Below are positions 32,430 through 44,999 of a stretch of 64,000 nt of DNA, piece after piece. Under the pieces are notes generated by a model. The model saw only the letters and a list, made by a program, of their open reading frames with translations, was not told the origin of the DNA and searched no databases. Where the stretch lies: assembly GCA_036924285.1 (NCBI GenBank), contig JAYKYS010000014.1, positions 1,550,001 to 1,614,000 on the forward strand, given 5' to 3'. The position numbers and the translations under genes are program-made. This DNA comes from Asterella californica. Taxonomy: Eukaryota > Streptophyta > Marchantiopsida > Marchantiales > Aytoniaceae. Each line of letters begins with the position of its first letter. Position 1 is the first letter of the stretch.

Positions 32430-35126
32430 AGAGTCCCCACCGAGTCCAAGTTCAGTTGCTCGCTTGAGAGTATCGACTTTGACTTTAACGTCAAGTACTC
32501 GTCTCAAACACCGCCTTCCCCAGCACTCAAGCGCTATGAATACCAGGTGTCAAGTACCTCAAAGTGCGAGCACCGAGAACCTTCACTTCACCAGGAGTTC
32601 TAGAATCGAAAGGTGCCTTCTCGTAAACAGACCCGGTAAACTCAAACCCACAATTCAGTGGATGATCTAGTTCTAGCCGGAGAAGGGGTCCAATCTGACT
32701 ATGACTCACACTCTGGTGTGAGACTAGGCTTGATCAGTGGGGTAAGATTTGTGTGTCAAGTTGGGGATCACGGAGTCTTAATAGCCAAGCAAATACGTGT
32801 TTGCGTGAATTCACGTCGGGTCACGTCGGGTCGTCAATAAGCTCCCTGGTCTGGTTCGGAGAGAGCTATGTAAAGAAGATCTGAAGAAGCGCATGTGTCA
32901 TCGATGTATATCTCAAGGCTCGGGAAGGTTTTTGGTGGAAAACCGTCCATTTGCGGTAGACGAGGAAATAATCGGTAAGAGACGCAAGCTGACCGGAAGA
33001 CGTAAGAAATTTGTATTGCGTGGTAGAATTTTGTCCGAGAAAGTTTCCGGCAGATTTTGGTTCGACTTTGAAAACGCTAGAAAATGACCGGATGTCATCA
33101 CAGTGGGTACTGGATCTCCTAGAGCATTGGTATAGATAGCAATCTCACCGAACCCCATGCCATGCAATTTGATGCAATGGGGTTGAGGGAAGTTCGGGGC
33201 CACTCTCACGCCACTACTGTAGTCGCGTCTGAGAGGGTTAGATTTTGGCGAGTTAGGACTACCGGCGACTTTGGCTGATGGACGCATCCCGGGGGATCGA
33301 GGAACCGTGGTTGCGCGCCAGAGCCTTGATTCTGGACTCGCTAACCGCCATGGCAGCCGGACTTCCACTTCCTGACACGCGGCCCGCGCTCGTGCCGGTA
33401 GCCTCCCACTTTGTCTCGTCGGACAGATCCTTTTCGTGCATACCAGGCACTACCTGTGGTAATCTTTGGATCCTGTTCGCTCGTGGAAGTCGTTCACGTC
33501 GAGTGACGCGCTCCGGTCAGGATTGTGCCACCTGTCAGTTTTATCCCGTCTTCCTCCTTGTAACCATTCCCTGTTAGGTTAAGATGCCATTCGCCAAGAG
33601 GGTTGTGTTTGGGCTGGTTATGTAGATTATGCGTCGGATCCTCGTGGAGATCCGACGCTTATGTTCCAACTGATGTTAGTTTGTTTGAAAGACCGGTAAC
33701 TGCCGTCGATGAGGACCAGTACAGCAGATCGACGGGGAAGGAGATCAGTTACAAACCGGTGAGACATTAACGATCCGTTGTGGTCACTGTGCTTGCTGTG
33801 TTCTCTTTCGGGTGTGAAGCTATCGGGAGCTCCTTGGATGCCATGATCGGAGTGAAGAGGCCATAGGTGGTACTAGTCGCGGGTAGGTGGAGGCGGACGA
33901 TCCATGCATGGGAAAAGGATATGACACCCAGGACAACCATGCTGGTATGCCCGATGTATGCGCATGGTTGGGATGGTCCTTCTTGCATGGCCCCACCTTC
34001 GCTAACCGTGGGGTACGGGATGGTGTAGTACAACGCTAACCAGTCAACTACGTCGGACCGGAGGTCCTTTATCGAGGTGGAAAGGTCTTCGCTTTGTTCT
34101 GAGTAGCAGCAGCGGCTGCCTTCAGGGCTGGGCTAACGCAACAGAAATCCGACCAGTCACCGCGACAACAGCAAGATATACAGCGGGTCCAGACTCCAGC
34201 AGCTCACGGCACTCGCAGTTACGCGAGAGCGAGACGAGCTGACTGTCCGCGTGTCCGCCGTGTCGCTCGTTCACCCAGGAACATCAGATATCAGTGGGAG
34301 CGGAGTTACAACAATTCACTGCGCGAGAATTTGTTGCGGAGGAGGACGACGGAACGGGAGGCAGTCGTCCTATCTCGCTCCGCTTGGTCAAGTACAACAC
34401 TTCGAGGCGGTGATGATCATTACAAAACAGGTTTCACACGCACGGGACAGGAGGAGTGAGTAGTCAGGTGGGTGGAGAAGGAGGAGAGAGGTGAGCGGGG
34501 GAGGGAGAGGACGAAGACTAGACCTTGTCAACACGCGCCTCAAGCCGAGCGAGGGAGTGAAGGAAGCAGGGAGGTGTTGTTATCGTCGGGTCCTCTGTCA
34601 CGCGTCCAGTTTCTGGCTCGGAGTAAATATTTCCTGTGAGCTGAACTTTGAAACGAAAGACTGCTGAAGGTGCCGCAGAAAGTCCAGCTACGGTTTTATT
34701 TGTAAGAAGAGGTTGTGTTGAGACTCGAGAGCTCACGCTCGCTGCCTGCTTATCTCTTGACGCTGGTGCACGAGAGCTGCAAAGCTCCCCGTACCGTCGT
34801 TGAGATTTAGCAGTGGGTGGAGGGAGAGAAAAATACGTAGAGGTGGAAGAGCGGGAGGTGAATGCTCGTGTGGATGAGGGAAGTGGAGGGAAGCGGTCAG
34901 TGAGAGACGGGAGCAGGTAACACACTGAGACACAGAGACAAAAAGGGGAAGGCAAAGAGCGGTAGGCGGCCGAAGGGATCGAAGACAAGCGTAAGCGTAT
35001 GCCCATCGAGAGTTGCATCAGCCAGCGTATGGCGTTGAGGAAAAGCATGTTCTGTGGAATCGAGCGAGCCTACATCGGAGGACGCATGTCGTAAGATAGT
35101 TTATAAGAAATCTGCCACATTGTTGC
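32430..35126. other. GC-richer intergenic region upstream of the GT47 gene
   Basis: No recognisable gene. A perfect 10-bp stem-loop lies at about 33631-33658 (gcgtcggatc, 8 nt, gatccgacgc). CAG-rich and GA-rich tracts (34085-34250, 34450-34530, 34800-34960) look like promoter or 5' UTR sequence. Open frames at 32913-33368 (minus), 33278-33577 (plus) and 34518-35048 (minus) are composition-driven, without motifs. Confidence 0.35.
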
Positions 35127-36764
35127 ATGCGTGTGGCACTGCCGAGCGGTGAGCTTCGGAAAGCGGAAAGGATTGCAGGAATATCTCGGTTTGGTTCTCT
35201 GCAGGTTAGTCCAGTGTCTGATTTCGACCATTTATGGAAGGAGTGCGTTCTGCAGTACAATGATCGAGGAGCAGCAGAGTGCACCTATGTAATCAGTCCT
35301 TACTTGCCGAAGAAAGACCAGTCGTTGGTTGGAAGACGGTTCTGGACTGCCCAGAAAATCTCTGTAAAGATGTTGTCCATTCATGCGTACGTTTACTTTA
35401 GTTTGATGGGGATCCTCATCCTTCTTTCGTGCTGGACGAGCTTGGAAGTGCAAGCAAGAACACAAAGAACGCGGCAGGTCCGGCTACACAACGCCGAGAG
35501 CAGCAAGGACGAGTGCGATGGGAGACGCATTTTCATGTACAATCTGCCCGCCGAGTTCAATAGCGAGCTCATTCAAAAATGCAGGTACGAAGTAACGAGC
35601 TGGTTAAATTTCTGCCCTCACACCGAAAACGGGGGCCTGGGACAACTTCATGTTGTATCAACGAGCGGAGCGTCGCCCAGCATTTACCCCCAAGATACAG
35701 TGTCTGCAGGGCTGGCTCCCTCGGGAGGCGAAAGTGGATATCTGGGTCCGGGCTGGTATAAGACGGACCCATACATGCTCGAGATTGTCTTCCACTCCCG
35801 CATGCAGAAATATCCTTGCCTAACTTCCGACGCATCTCGAGCGGATGCATTTTATTTCCCTTACTACGTAGGGGTTGATGCCTTGAGGTACCTTTACAAT
35901 GGCACCATTCAGAAGGATTCGCATGGTGAGGCCCTGGTGGCGTGGATCCAGAATAATGCACAGGAGGAGTGGGAGAGGTTTGGGGGAAAAGATCACTTTA
36001 TGGTGTTAGGTCGTACGGCGTGGGACTTCTACTTGCTGGGGAACGAGACTCATACTCAGTGGGGTACAGGGTTCTTCGGTCTGCCGCACTTGACGAACAT
36101 GACTTCTCTGATTATGGAGAAGAAGCCTTGGATGAAGCACGAGTGGGCTATCCCTTACCTCACTTCTTTCCATCCGTCTGCAGCTGAACTGGAAGCTTGG
36201 ATTGCCAGAGTGAGAACGGCAGAAAGGTCCTCTCTCTTCTCGTTTGCAGGGGCTTCCAGATCAAATATCCCACAGAGCATCAGGAATTTCCTCTTGGATC
36301 AGTGCTCAAAATCATCGAACTGCACGCTCATAAATTGTGCGATACTGAAATGTAGTCACAATCCGGAGCCGATAATGAGGGCTTTTTTGCACTCCACATT
36401 CTGTTTGCAGCCCAGAGGTGACACTCCCACACGCAGATCAGCTTTCGACTCCATGATTGCGGGCTGCGTACCAGTCTTTTTTCATAATGATTCGGCATAC
36501 TCCCAGTACCTGTGGCACCTGCCTGGAAAACCAGAATCATACTCTGTTTTCATCTCAGAGAGGGAAATCCGACAGGGACTGGTAGTGGAGGACGTGCTGA
36601 GGTCGTATTCGGAAGAACGTGTGGAAAGCATGAGGGAGACGGTGATCTCGTTCATCCCGAGATTATTATATGGCAGCAACAACGGCGAATTTGAGGACGC
36701 CTTTGAAGTCAGTGTGCAAAACGTTTTATCGAGAATAGCGAAGCAAAAGAAAGGGATCCTTTAA
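35127..36764 (+). CDS. GT47 exostosin-domain glycosyltransferase, MUR3/XLT2-like
   Basis: An intact single-exon frame of 545 codons. Plant GT47 clade-A enzymes (MUR3, XLT2 and relatives) add galactose or other sugars to xyloglucan side chains in the Golgi lumen. Features fit a type II Golgi protein. A hydrophobic anchor spans about residues 84-106 (YVYFSLMGILILLSCW). A lumenal domain opens with IFMYNLPAEFN, then DHFMVLGRTAWDF (289-301), AIPYLTSFHP and the family signature LQPRGDTPTRRSAFDS followed by MIAGCVPVFFH (427-453). Five N-glycosylation sequons are visible (N258, N306, N324, N398, N454). The first in-frame ATG (35127) follows an in-frame stop but leaves 81 residues before the anchor. 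Met82 (35370) would give a more typical 464-residue type II protein, and I favour it. The exact sugar transferred cannot be read from sequence. Confidence 0.93.
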   Translation: MRVALPSGELRKAERIAGISRFGSLQVSPVSDFDHLWKECVLQYNDRGAAECTYVISPYLPKKDQSLVGRRFWTAQKISVKMLSIHAYVYFSLMGILILLSCWTSLEVQARTQRTRQVRLHNAESSKDECDGRRIFMYNLPAEFNSELIQKCRYEVTSWLNFCPHTENGGLGQLHVVSTSGASPSIYPQDTVSAGLAPSGGESGYLGPGWYKTDPYMLEIVFHSRMQKYPCLTSDASRADAFYFPYYVGVDALRYLYNGTIQKDSHGEALVAWIQNNAQEEWERFGGKDHFMVLGRTAWDFYLLGNETHTQWGTGFFGLPHLTNMTSLIMEKKPWMKHEWAIPYLTSFHPSAAELEAWIARVRTAERSSLFSFAGASRSNIPQSIRNFLLDQCSKSSNCTLINCAILKCSHNPEPIMRAFLHSTFCLQPRGDTPTRRSAFDSMIAGCVPVFFHNDSAYSQYLWHLPGKPESYSVFISEREIRQGLVVEDVLRSYSEERVESMRETVISFIPRLLYGSNNGEFEDAFEVSVQNVLSRIAKQKKGIL

Positions 36765-39700
36765 TCTTCCGTCGGAGAGCTTCGTCTAGCATTTGTCGTG
36801 TCATTACGCAAGATTGATTCCAGTAAGCCGACATGCAACATTCATTGCCTTTACTTCAGAGAGGGTATGTGTACACTAGACAGGTTCGAGGGCTGTGCTT
36901 CTCCATCTCTGTAATTTAATGGTTTTTGTAGGGGAGCAGCAGTCCTTTTAAGAAGATTCAGCTGAGTTAGTCCTTATTCTTGAATTCTTTTAGAGGAGAG
37001 AAGAGAAGTAAACAATCCGGGCAACAGGGATAGCTACTTCTACAGCGTCCACTACCCCTGGGCACGCGTGACAGGACAGAGGGAGGCATTGGCTCCCGAC
37101 ATCTTCTACCAATTCTCGTCCGCGAAGGTGCCAAGCTTGATCGGAACTCCGGGTTTCTCACTACGCAACTTTCTGTCAGCTTCCGCTCGTCTAGCATCAT
37201 CGCGTGTCTCATCTCACAGACGAGGAGGCTCTTCTGCGTTTACGCGTTCTGACCGAGTAGAGCATCGCTTGGCAGGCAAGAAGCTCTTTCCTCGTCTGCC
37301 AAACTGTTACAAGGAGGCGGGACGACAGGGGAAGCGCTTAATGTTTCTTGAAGACCGAACACAGCGAGCAGCTCCCCATTGTTAGCAAATCTTGCTATTT
37401 CTTTCACTGCTCAATCTCTCACTATTTAAGGATGTCTTTGGGAGAACTTCGCCACTTCGAGAGGTGGTGGTCACCAGAGAGTAGAAAGCCATTTTAGCCT
37501 TCTTCCTGGAAAATTGGTGCACTGAAGTAGAGTAGGAGAACTAAAACTTTTGGTGGAGTACGTTAATTCTTCGAATTTGTCCCTATTGTTAGTGAAGTGA
37601 ACAATATTTGTTCAAAAGTTTATGTTGGGCATCGTCAAGCATTGCGATGTTCCCGCACTTGTACGCGTGCTGTGTAATTATGTGTACTTAATATGATCAT
37701 ATCAACTCCGTAGTGGCATAGCCCCTCACTGAGACTCCGAATAGCTCTCTTGCTCTATCTCCATTTTCTCTCTCCTTTGTCATCAAGGTGTCTGGGTCTC
37801 CTTGTGTTCGGGCCGTGATGCGGCCAGTTGCATGCCGTACCTTCAGATTCTGAGGAAGTTGCAAACTTTGTGGGCGCCCGGCTCTCAACCAAGTCACTTC
37901 CTTCTGGTGTCTCGAGCATCATTTCCATGAGGCATAACGTCCTTGGCGGGTCTCTCGAGATGGCGGTCATAGTGCAGACTCATATTTCGATACATCCGGG
38001 CTACGCGACAACGTGGATGTAGTCAGTCAGACACTTGGTTGACAACTTGACATATTGCCTACATCCATTCTCCTGAATCTTCTTCCTAATGCCACTCTTG
38101 TTTAATAGGTAACTGCTGGTACATCTCGCAGATGCAAAAGATTCTGCAAGTGGTAATTATGCTCGTTATTTTGTAGAGTTGTGCGCTGCAGAGCATCCAA
38201 AGAGGATACATGGAGCGATCATGGATACATGGAGTTGGGAAGTGAGAGGTGAGACTAGCGGCTATGGATAAGCCGCGGTTCTATCCTTGAATGGGGAAGC
38301 CGAAGGCGAAAGTATACATTGTTCTGCCCTGCGGAAGTATCTGAGCGCACAATGTCCGCTGTCTTCACTACGGAGTCCCTGTTACGGGGTGGCGCTACAA
38401 TCACGACGTTTGTGTTGTGAAAGCGGCCTACTGACTTTGTGATGTGCTGGTCTGACTGACCAGACGTGACTACCAGCTGTGTGCCAATAACTATAGCCAA
38501 TTGAATGTGACGAAATGAGTGTTCTTTCCTCCCGAGCAGAACGCATTCATTCGATGTCACGGAATAAAATAGGTCAAGTAATGACAGTACCTGTCCAGTC
38601 TTTCATCGCGGCCCCTGAGGACGCGACCTTGTTCTGGGAACCACTGGTTCTGCTTTCAAACTGTCAGAGATTCAGAATATGCATGTACCAAGTATGTGAA
38701 GTATCAATTATGGACTGGCTGGTGGGGGGCGGGATAGGGACAAGCTCATATTTGGTCAAAGTTCCTACGTACTGGAAGTTGCCAGCATGCTCTCGGGACA
38801 CGTCTGGACGACTTTACTCCTAGCGGTAGCCAGGAAAGACCGGTGCCACCGGACACGGAGAGAAAAGACTCAACGTAGGTCTCACTTCGTAAGATCGTAC
38901 ACGCTAAATCGAAAGTGGATGTAAGTGGTAACGGGAAGCTAATGGCAACTTTGCTCCCGTAGGATTAGACTGAGTAAGTGCTCTGCACTGTCATTTTCAA
39001 CACTCGCTGTGTATTCGAGTGCTCTCTCTTTCGTCCTTTGAAGACCAATATCTTCCCCTCATAAGCGGACGAGGTGACAGACCAGCATCTGGCGAGCGCG
39101 TACTGTCTCCTGCCTGCCCTTCAACATCACCACGATAAAAGTCATTCCCCGCAGTAGGTACCATTCTTCTTTCTGGACCTTTCTCACCGGTTTCCTGGGC
39201 CCTTACTCCTTCCCTCCCGGGCAGTCTCACGTGGACACCACCATGCGGGTGTGATCCCGTTTCAATCATCCTAGCGAACTTCGACAACAAATTACCACAG
39301 TCAATCTCGTTCTTACTGAATATTCTACGCTCGCACAGATACGGTACCGCTGTTCGTCAAGATCCTTTGCAGGATGAATACCTGGAGGCTGGAGCAAGTT
39401 TGTATGGCAGATTGCGCTGAGCTATCTGCAGCAGCGCGGCAGCACATCAGGAGATGTCACTGGCCGAGTCTGCTGCAAGTATAGAACAGAACAGAACCAC
39501 AGCAAGCAGGCAGGGATCGCCGCAACAACAGCAGCAGCGGGTATGTGCAGCTCAGGTCTAGTTGTGCAGGTATGCTCTACTACGCAGCAGCGTAGAGACA
39601 GACGGGAACAGCGCCAGGAAAGCTTGGCTCTAAAGAGACAAGTAGCGTGACAAGAGGCGGCCCTCCAGGCTCCAGCGATTTGTAAACCCTAGAAATGCAC
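36765..39700. other. intergenic, no recognisable gene
   Basis: This includes the GT47 3' UTR. Several open frames of 60-105 codons on both strands (such as 37068-37385, 38255-38560 and 38997-39290) lack motifs and mostly overlap each other. Confidence 0.3.
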
Positions 39701-41376
39701 GCGCTGAGATAGCGTAGCATGTGCCCGCGGTTTTCAGTCTACCGCTATCCCTACCCTACAGCCCTAATCAACCCAGCGCGTCCTCGCTGCGTACGCCTAC
39801 CGGAGACGTCCGTTTTCCACGTTTGCACGTCGTCTTCTGGTGTTTCTCTCAGGGGATCGGAAGTGAAGCGAGTGCGGAACGGAAATTAGGGAATTATAAT
39901 CAAACCTTATCGACGGCGTACATAGCCCTGGCGGGAATGAAAATGTGCGTGCAGAGTTGGATCCAACAGCAACGCTTAGCTCAAGGCGATACAAACATTG
40001 TATGGTTGGGCGCTGGAGGTCGGGCTTTGAAGTTATTGTTCTCTCTTGAATGATCGAAGTTCCGCCTCGCTCTATTGCTGGAATTTGCTTCCTTCACTCA
40101 CATGCAGTTGTGACTTGTTTAATTTCCTCTCTCTGAGAATTGGTTTTGGCATGTTTACGCTGGGAGCTGCATTCACATTGACTCCTTTCCATTCGCGTCA
40201 CAAATTTTGCGTTTGTTCCGGACTTTGCTTCTTGTGATTTTCTGACTTTTTGTTTTCTGAACTCCTCACATGGCGGTGAGAAATTCATGTTTGCCTCCTC
40301 ACCCTTCGAGGCAAACGCAAATTCTCACAGCTATGTGAAGTGGCTTGACAGTCATGTGCGAGAGTGCGTTTATCTACAAGGCACAACCGTTTAACTGATA
40401 ATAAACTGATTGTCGCGCCTGTCACCATTTTAAAAATTTTACCATACTTTTTGTAGGATGGGACTGAAACGCGATTGAGGATGTTGTTCGTTACACCCTC
40501 AGTCCCCGGAGTTCGACTAACGACTCGCATGTTTTCTTCGACAGAAACGTGCACACACAGGAGTCGATGTGTATAAGGCTTCATCATTACTGCACACTTA
40601 TCGGAAGATCGTCTGCCTAGGATACTGTGCGGCAACCAAAAGGCCATGGACCTTTTGGACTCGTAACTCTTAGTCTGGTGTTCTCGTAACTTGTCTAGTC
40701 GCACATCTCTTGAACCATCTATTTCCTCTCTCAAGCCGAATGGATCTGCGTCCAACGGAAGTCGCCCCGGAAACACACCAAAACAAAGGTTTACTATAAA
40801 GTACACTTAAATTTTTATTCACTGTTTGTGGTACTCGTCGAGTCCGCTGATCAGAGTTCTCTTGTGGAGACTCTGTTATCGATCGCTTCAAGGGCATGAG
40901 AGGAAAAACATACGGAGGTGACGCTTCCTCGATACCGGATTCAAATTTGAAGACGAAGTCTCCTTCTTGAAGAACAAGAAGGAGAATGTTTGTGCCGAGG
41001 AGGGAATGGGGGGCAACTTACGGTTTCCAATAGGAGATCTTTGTCTTCTTGGCTGGTCCTCTGAACAAAATCGGATCATCGGTTGGCGCCAATTGATAAG
41101 GCGCATTGCATCTTCTAGGAGGAAGATTTGGTGCTTGAGTATTCTCTTCCGGAAGCTCCACCATTCATCGCACTAAGAATGGGTAATGGGTTAAAAGTTG
41201 GTGCGGATACCCCAGTCCACTTCGACTCCACGCTATATCGCCGGTAAGTGAAGTGTCAAACTGTATTACACGCATTGGGACGGGATCATCTACTGTAGTG
41301 TACGTTACATAGAAATTTAGAACTTAGAAATACTTGACGTGATTTAAGCTACATTAGAGAATCCAAACACTCATAC
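39700..41376. other. unassigned region with an E2F-like palindrome
   Basis: Open frames at 39721-40053 (plus) and 40285-40806 (minus, 173 codons) have no recognised domain. The palindrome TTGGCGCCAA at 41083-41092 fits an E2F-type site. CAG-rich DNA lies at 39420-39545. A leader or promoter of an undetected gene is possible. Confidence 0.25.
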
Positions 41377-41784
41377 ATGATGATGGGGTCTTACCATCAG
41401 TTTGCTATTCGTTGCGTCGCCTTTTTCTTCTTCTCTCTCTCATACATCTATGTCGGCTTCTCGAAGTGGTTTCTTCTTCCTAAGAAACTGCCTCTCGTAT
41501 TGATCTTTTCACCTGCTGGGCATGCGACCAGAAGAAAGAGAGTTGAGAAAGAAAGAGAAACGGAAGTTGTATATCTTTTTAAGATATTGATGTGCATTGG
41601 GCGAAAGTGTGTGTACTTGTTTGAAGCATTGATTAGTTTTCATGTGGTTTGGAGATTTATTTTGCAAGATCTTGTTGCTAATCTGTTTGAAATGTTTGTG
41701 GGAGCAAGTTCTGACTACCAAACAAGGTTGAGGTATCCGTATGATAAGGTAGGCATGGAGACTTCTGAAGACTTGCTTTGTTAA
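41377..41784 (+). other. 135-codon open frame of unknown status
   Basis: The translation is rich in aromatic and hydrophobic residues (FFFFSLSYIYVGFSKWFLLP; later LVANLFEMFVGASS) with a basic middle (RRKRVEKERE). It could be a small membrane protein or a chance frame. No family is recognised and no splice partner found. Confidence 0.2.
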
Positions 41785-41789
41785 TACAC

Positions 41790-43540
41790 TAGATCCAAGA
41801 AATCGTTTGCGTTGACTACTATGGTCGAAACTAGTTACTTTGAATGGTATAGACTGTCACAACAGCGCCCTTCGAGGTCTCCTTGGTCGGCTATTCATAT
41901 TGACGAGTAATATGTTCATTTATTATTTATTTTGAAAAAGGCGACCGTAGGCTAAAAGAATTGTCTACAAATTATATTAGGGCATTGTTGTCTTATTTAG
42001 TCAATACCCACTACGTTCTCTCTCATTAGGTCTTGACACAAGGAAAAGCTCAACAGTACCTCGAGCGAAGTTTGAGACAGTTGGATAGAATTTTGCTGAA
42101 GTTAAAACGTCAAGAAAAACCTGAAAGAAAAGAACTAGTCTGGACGCTCCTCTTGTTACCACTCTTACGTGTCACGTGAAAGTTGCAAGCTTCTGACAAC
42201 ATAAAACGCTGGTGCAGATGCGGCCCGTCGACACTTAGGAAAGAATGGGGTCATCTGGTTGTGGCGTAAATTTGACAGCGATTGAACAGAGAGGGGTGGA
42301 AACGCAGGAGCAACTTCTGCTCGACTTTTCATCACGAATTCTATCGAGGAGATAGGCAGATCTGGAGTAGAACTTGGTGAGTGTTTGCAACTCCATGGAA
42401 CTTGGTAATAGTGCCTTGAATTCACGGAATGCAAAAGGACTACTAGAATCTCGAGAAAGGAAAAGATGTTAAGATCTAGAGTTTGGTAAGTCAAATATCT
42501 CGCATGTTCTGACCTCGACCGTCACCGATATAGTCTTAAACAACCTCATAATCATCTAAAACCGCCATATAAAAACGAACAATTGTGGTAGATAACAATA
42601 CAGAGTAAATAGCCAAAGATCCTAGACAATGTACTCAAGAGAACACTAGAGACAAATGTAATAGCATCCATGTATGCAGAATTAATAGAACCGATCACTA
42701 TTGTAGTGTGCTGTGAACCTATATCGTGCAAGTCTTGAAAAGAGATTTATTCTGGTCGTATCGTGAATGAACATTGAGGTAATTCACGTAAATATTATGT
42801 AATTATTTATTTATTACGTGCAGGGTATATTGAACTCTAAAACGGTCATTTAGGTCTTGTGTGCTCTCTATATCTGTAATTTAGATTTTGGTGTGGGTTA
42901 ATGGCTTTCTTCCGTTTCACGCGTGCACTCTCCTTATTTTTTAAAGTATTACGCATTTCCTCATCATATTTAGAAAATACATTGCGACTAAACATGGACT
43001 AATATTGATGCGCGATATAGATTAGTAGTACGGTAGTCAGATCTCCTCAACTTCTGACAAAGTACCAAATCTGCGACATAAATACGAGAGTGAGTCTTAT
43101 AAACAATCGCAAACCTAGTAATAGAAGACTAATATGTGAAGTGCTCTGAAGAAAAGGCCTACGTCTAAGATATGAACGTCCAACTTCTTGAGACGAAGAA
43201 GGGAAAAAGGCAAGCAAAGAAAGCAGAAGAGAAATTTGCTGTCATATAGTTTGGCAGGGTTATCAGAAAGTTTGAAAAACAATTGTGACACGGAAAATGT
43301 TCAATTTCTTTCACTTTGTTACATTATGTCATTTTGAATTGCTTTACAGAAAGTTAAATCTAGAATCAGATGAGATTGATGCACTTAATAAAAACATTCG
43401 TGTTTACTTAAAAATCAGAGAAAAGGTACACATCTTTGACGTGGAAAAGGCTCCAGGGTCAGCTTTTTGGTGAGACAAACCTAAGCTGGGACAATTTGGT
43501 ACCGAGGTCTTGAAGTTTGCAAGAACGGACATATGTTGTA
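41790..43540. other. unassigned AT-rich region
   Basis: No recognisable gene, RNA or repeat; only short frames (such as 42165-42494 minus and 43285-43473 plus) without motifs. Confidence 0.25.
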
Positions 43541-43554
43541 CTTCTCATGTATAT

Positions 43555-43655
43555 TTCACCCTCTTCCAAGTTCGGAAGAGGGGTAATTTAGATATCTTTT
43601 AATTTATGACCAAACCCTTCCAAAAAGAAAGGCTTGGTCATAAATTAAAAGTATA
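43555..43655 (-). repeat. double-hairpin repeat copy
   Basis: Hairpin 2 is at about 43559-43581 (ccctcttccaagttcggaag plus agg). Hairpin 1 is at 43599-43648 (ttaatttatgaccaaaccc pairing with ggcttggtcataaattaa, one mismatch). Inverted order. Confidence 0.65.
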
Positions 43656-43659
43656 CTTA

Positions 43660-44990
43660 AATTAAATAATACTTTATGTCCCATGCGGTTTAATCTATAG
43701 CAAGATGTGGTTCTTTTCATATGGTTTATGTGTTTTACGGTGTACATGTGGAAGGTTCTAAGGCTGCTTGGCTCTTGACAAAACGTAAATAGCTCATGTA
43801 ATAAAGTACATGTGATAGCTGACGCGTGCCTCCAGTTTTATTTAGACGTCTTCTATTTATATTTTCTATTTATATCTTTTATTGTCACTTGTTGCGCATC
43901 TCATCTTGTTTGTTTTCAAAACAGTACTTTAACTGCCGTGATAATTTAACCAGATCCATAAAACATACGTTGTTAAATTTACAATTCACTTTTTAGTTTT
44001 ATAATACAAGGATTCACGAATCCTGTTCCTGTATTTATCTCCTTCCTTCACGCTTGGCGTCTTCCGGCCCCGGGCCGGATGTGCGCTTTGGTAGTATATA
44101 TGGTAACGCATGGTAGACATCAGCACGTGAGAATGTCCATTACTGTAGCCTCAGCTGTTTCTAATCAGATGCGTGTGAGATCAGTAAGCTAAATAAACAA
44201 GCCAGAATGCTAATGTGGCACGAAATGAAGTATGACAAGTACAACGGGGTGTAAAACTAAAGAATAGTTAAGATGTGCGTTCGGTAAGTTTTTGACAGCT
44301 GTCCGACTAGTCTTGATATCCATTTAACTGTGACTCGTGCCACAGTTTTTTCTCGATCGTATTTACCATAATCTTGAATAGAATATTAATAAAAAAAGTT
44401 TAAAGTTTAAACTAAGAGTTTAATCAAGAGATGTTAATCAACAACAACAGAAACTGACTGAATCAGAGCTGCTACTTTCCTCAAGTAGCAACACAATATT
44501 TTGCCAAAAACTGATCTACTTCTTCTTTTCTTTCTCAAGAGAAATAATAATTCCCATTGTGTACCTCATTCCCTCTTCCGCATTTGAACATCCATCATTC
44601 ATTTAATCCATATACATTAAAGATAAAATCTAAGGACGGTGCAACATTTTATTTACAATAGCAATGGTCATTTCAATCTCGTTTTCCCCACTCATCAAAG
44701 TGAAGTTCTTCCGGAGATACTCCGCCCGATGAACCTATCGGATACTCCGCCCTTATGGGTTCTTTTCTAAACTCCTTGTAATTTTTATTTTGGACTATAA
44801 TATAAAAGAGTTGAAAAGCATTTAGTTCTTTATATTTCTTTAATGTAAAATATATGTATTATATTATTATTAACATACTATTATTTAAAGTTGATGGAGT
44901 ATGCATATAGTTTACCGTCTTTTTTTGATAACAAAGTCCTGCCCTTATCTCGTTCAATGACTTTCCAAGACTTTTTTTCTACCCAAGGCG
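43660..44990. other. AT-rich region between repeat copies
   Basis: No gene identified. Small AT-rich direct repeats occur (for example 'tctatttatat' at about 43851 and 43863). A tandem pair of 'gatactccgccc' lies at 44717-44752. Confidence 0.3.
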
Positions 44991-44999
44991 TCTTCGATG

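Noticed and set aside
32152..32670. 172-codon plus-strand open frame
   Set aside because: It overlaps a TATA-like box and repeated 'cgttcgttttgt' units. The translation is Ser/Thr/Arg-rich with no domain, so it is more likely promoter or LTR-like sequence.
34518..35048. 176-codon minus-strand open frame, rich in Ser and Pro
   Set aside because: It lies in the GA-rich promoter region of the GT47 gene. Its composition explains the open frame, and no motif, signal or splice partner was seen.
40285..40806. 173-codon minus-strand open frame
   Set aside because: No recognisable domain, codon use unlike the confirmed exons, and overlapping frames on the same strand. Kept only as unassigned.
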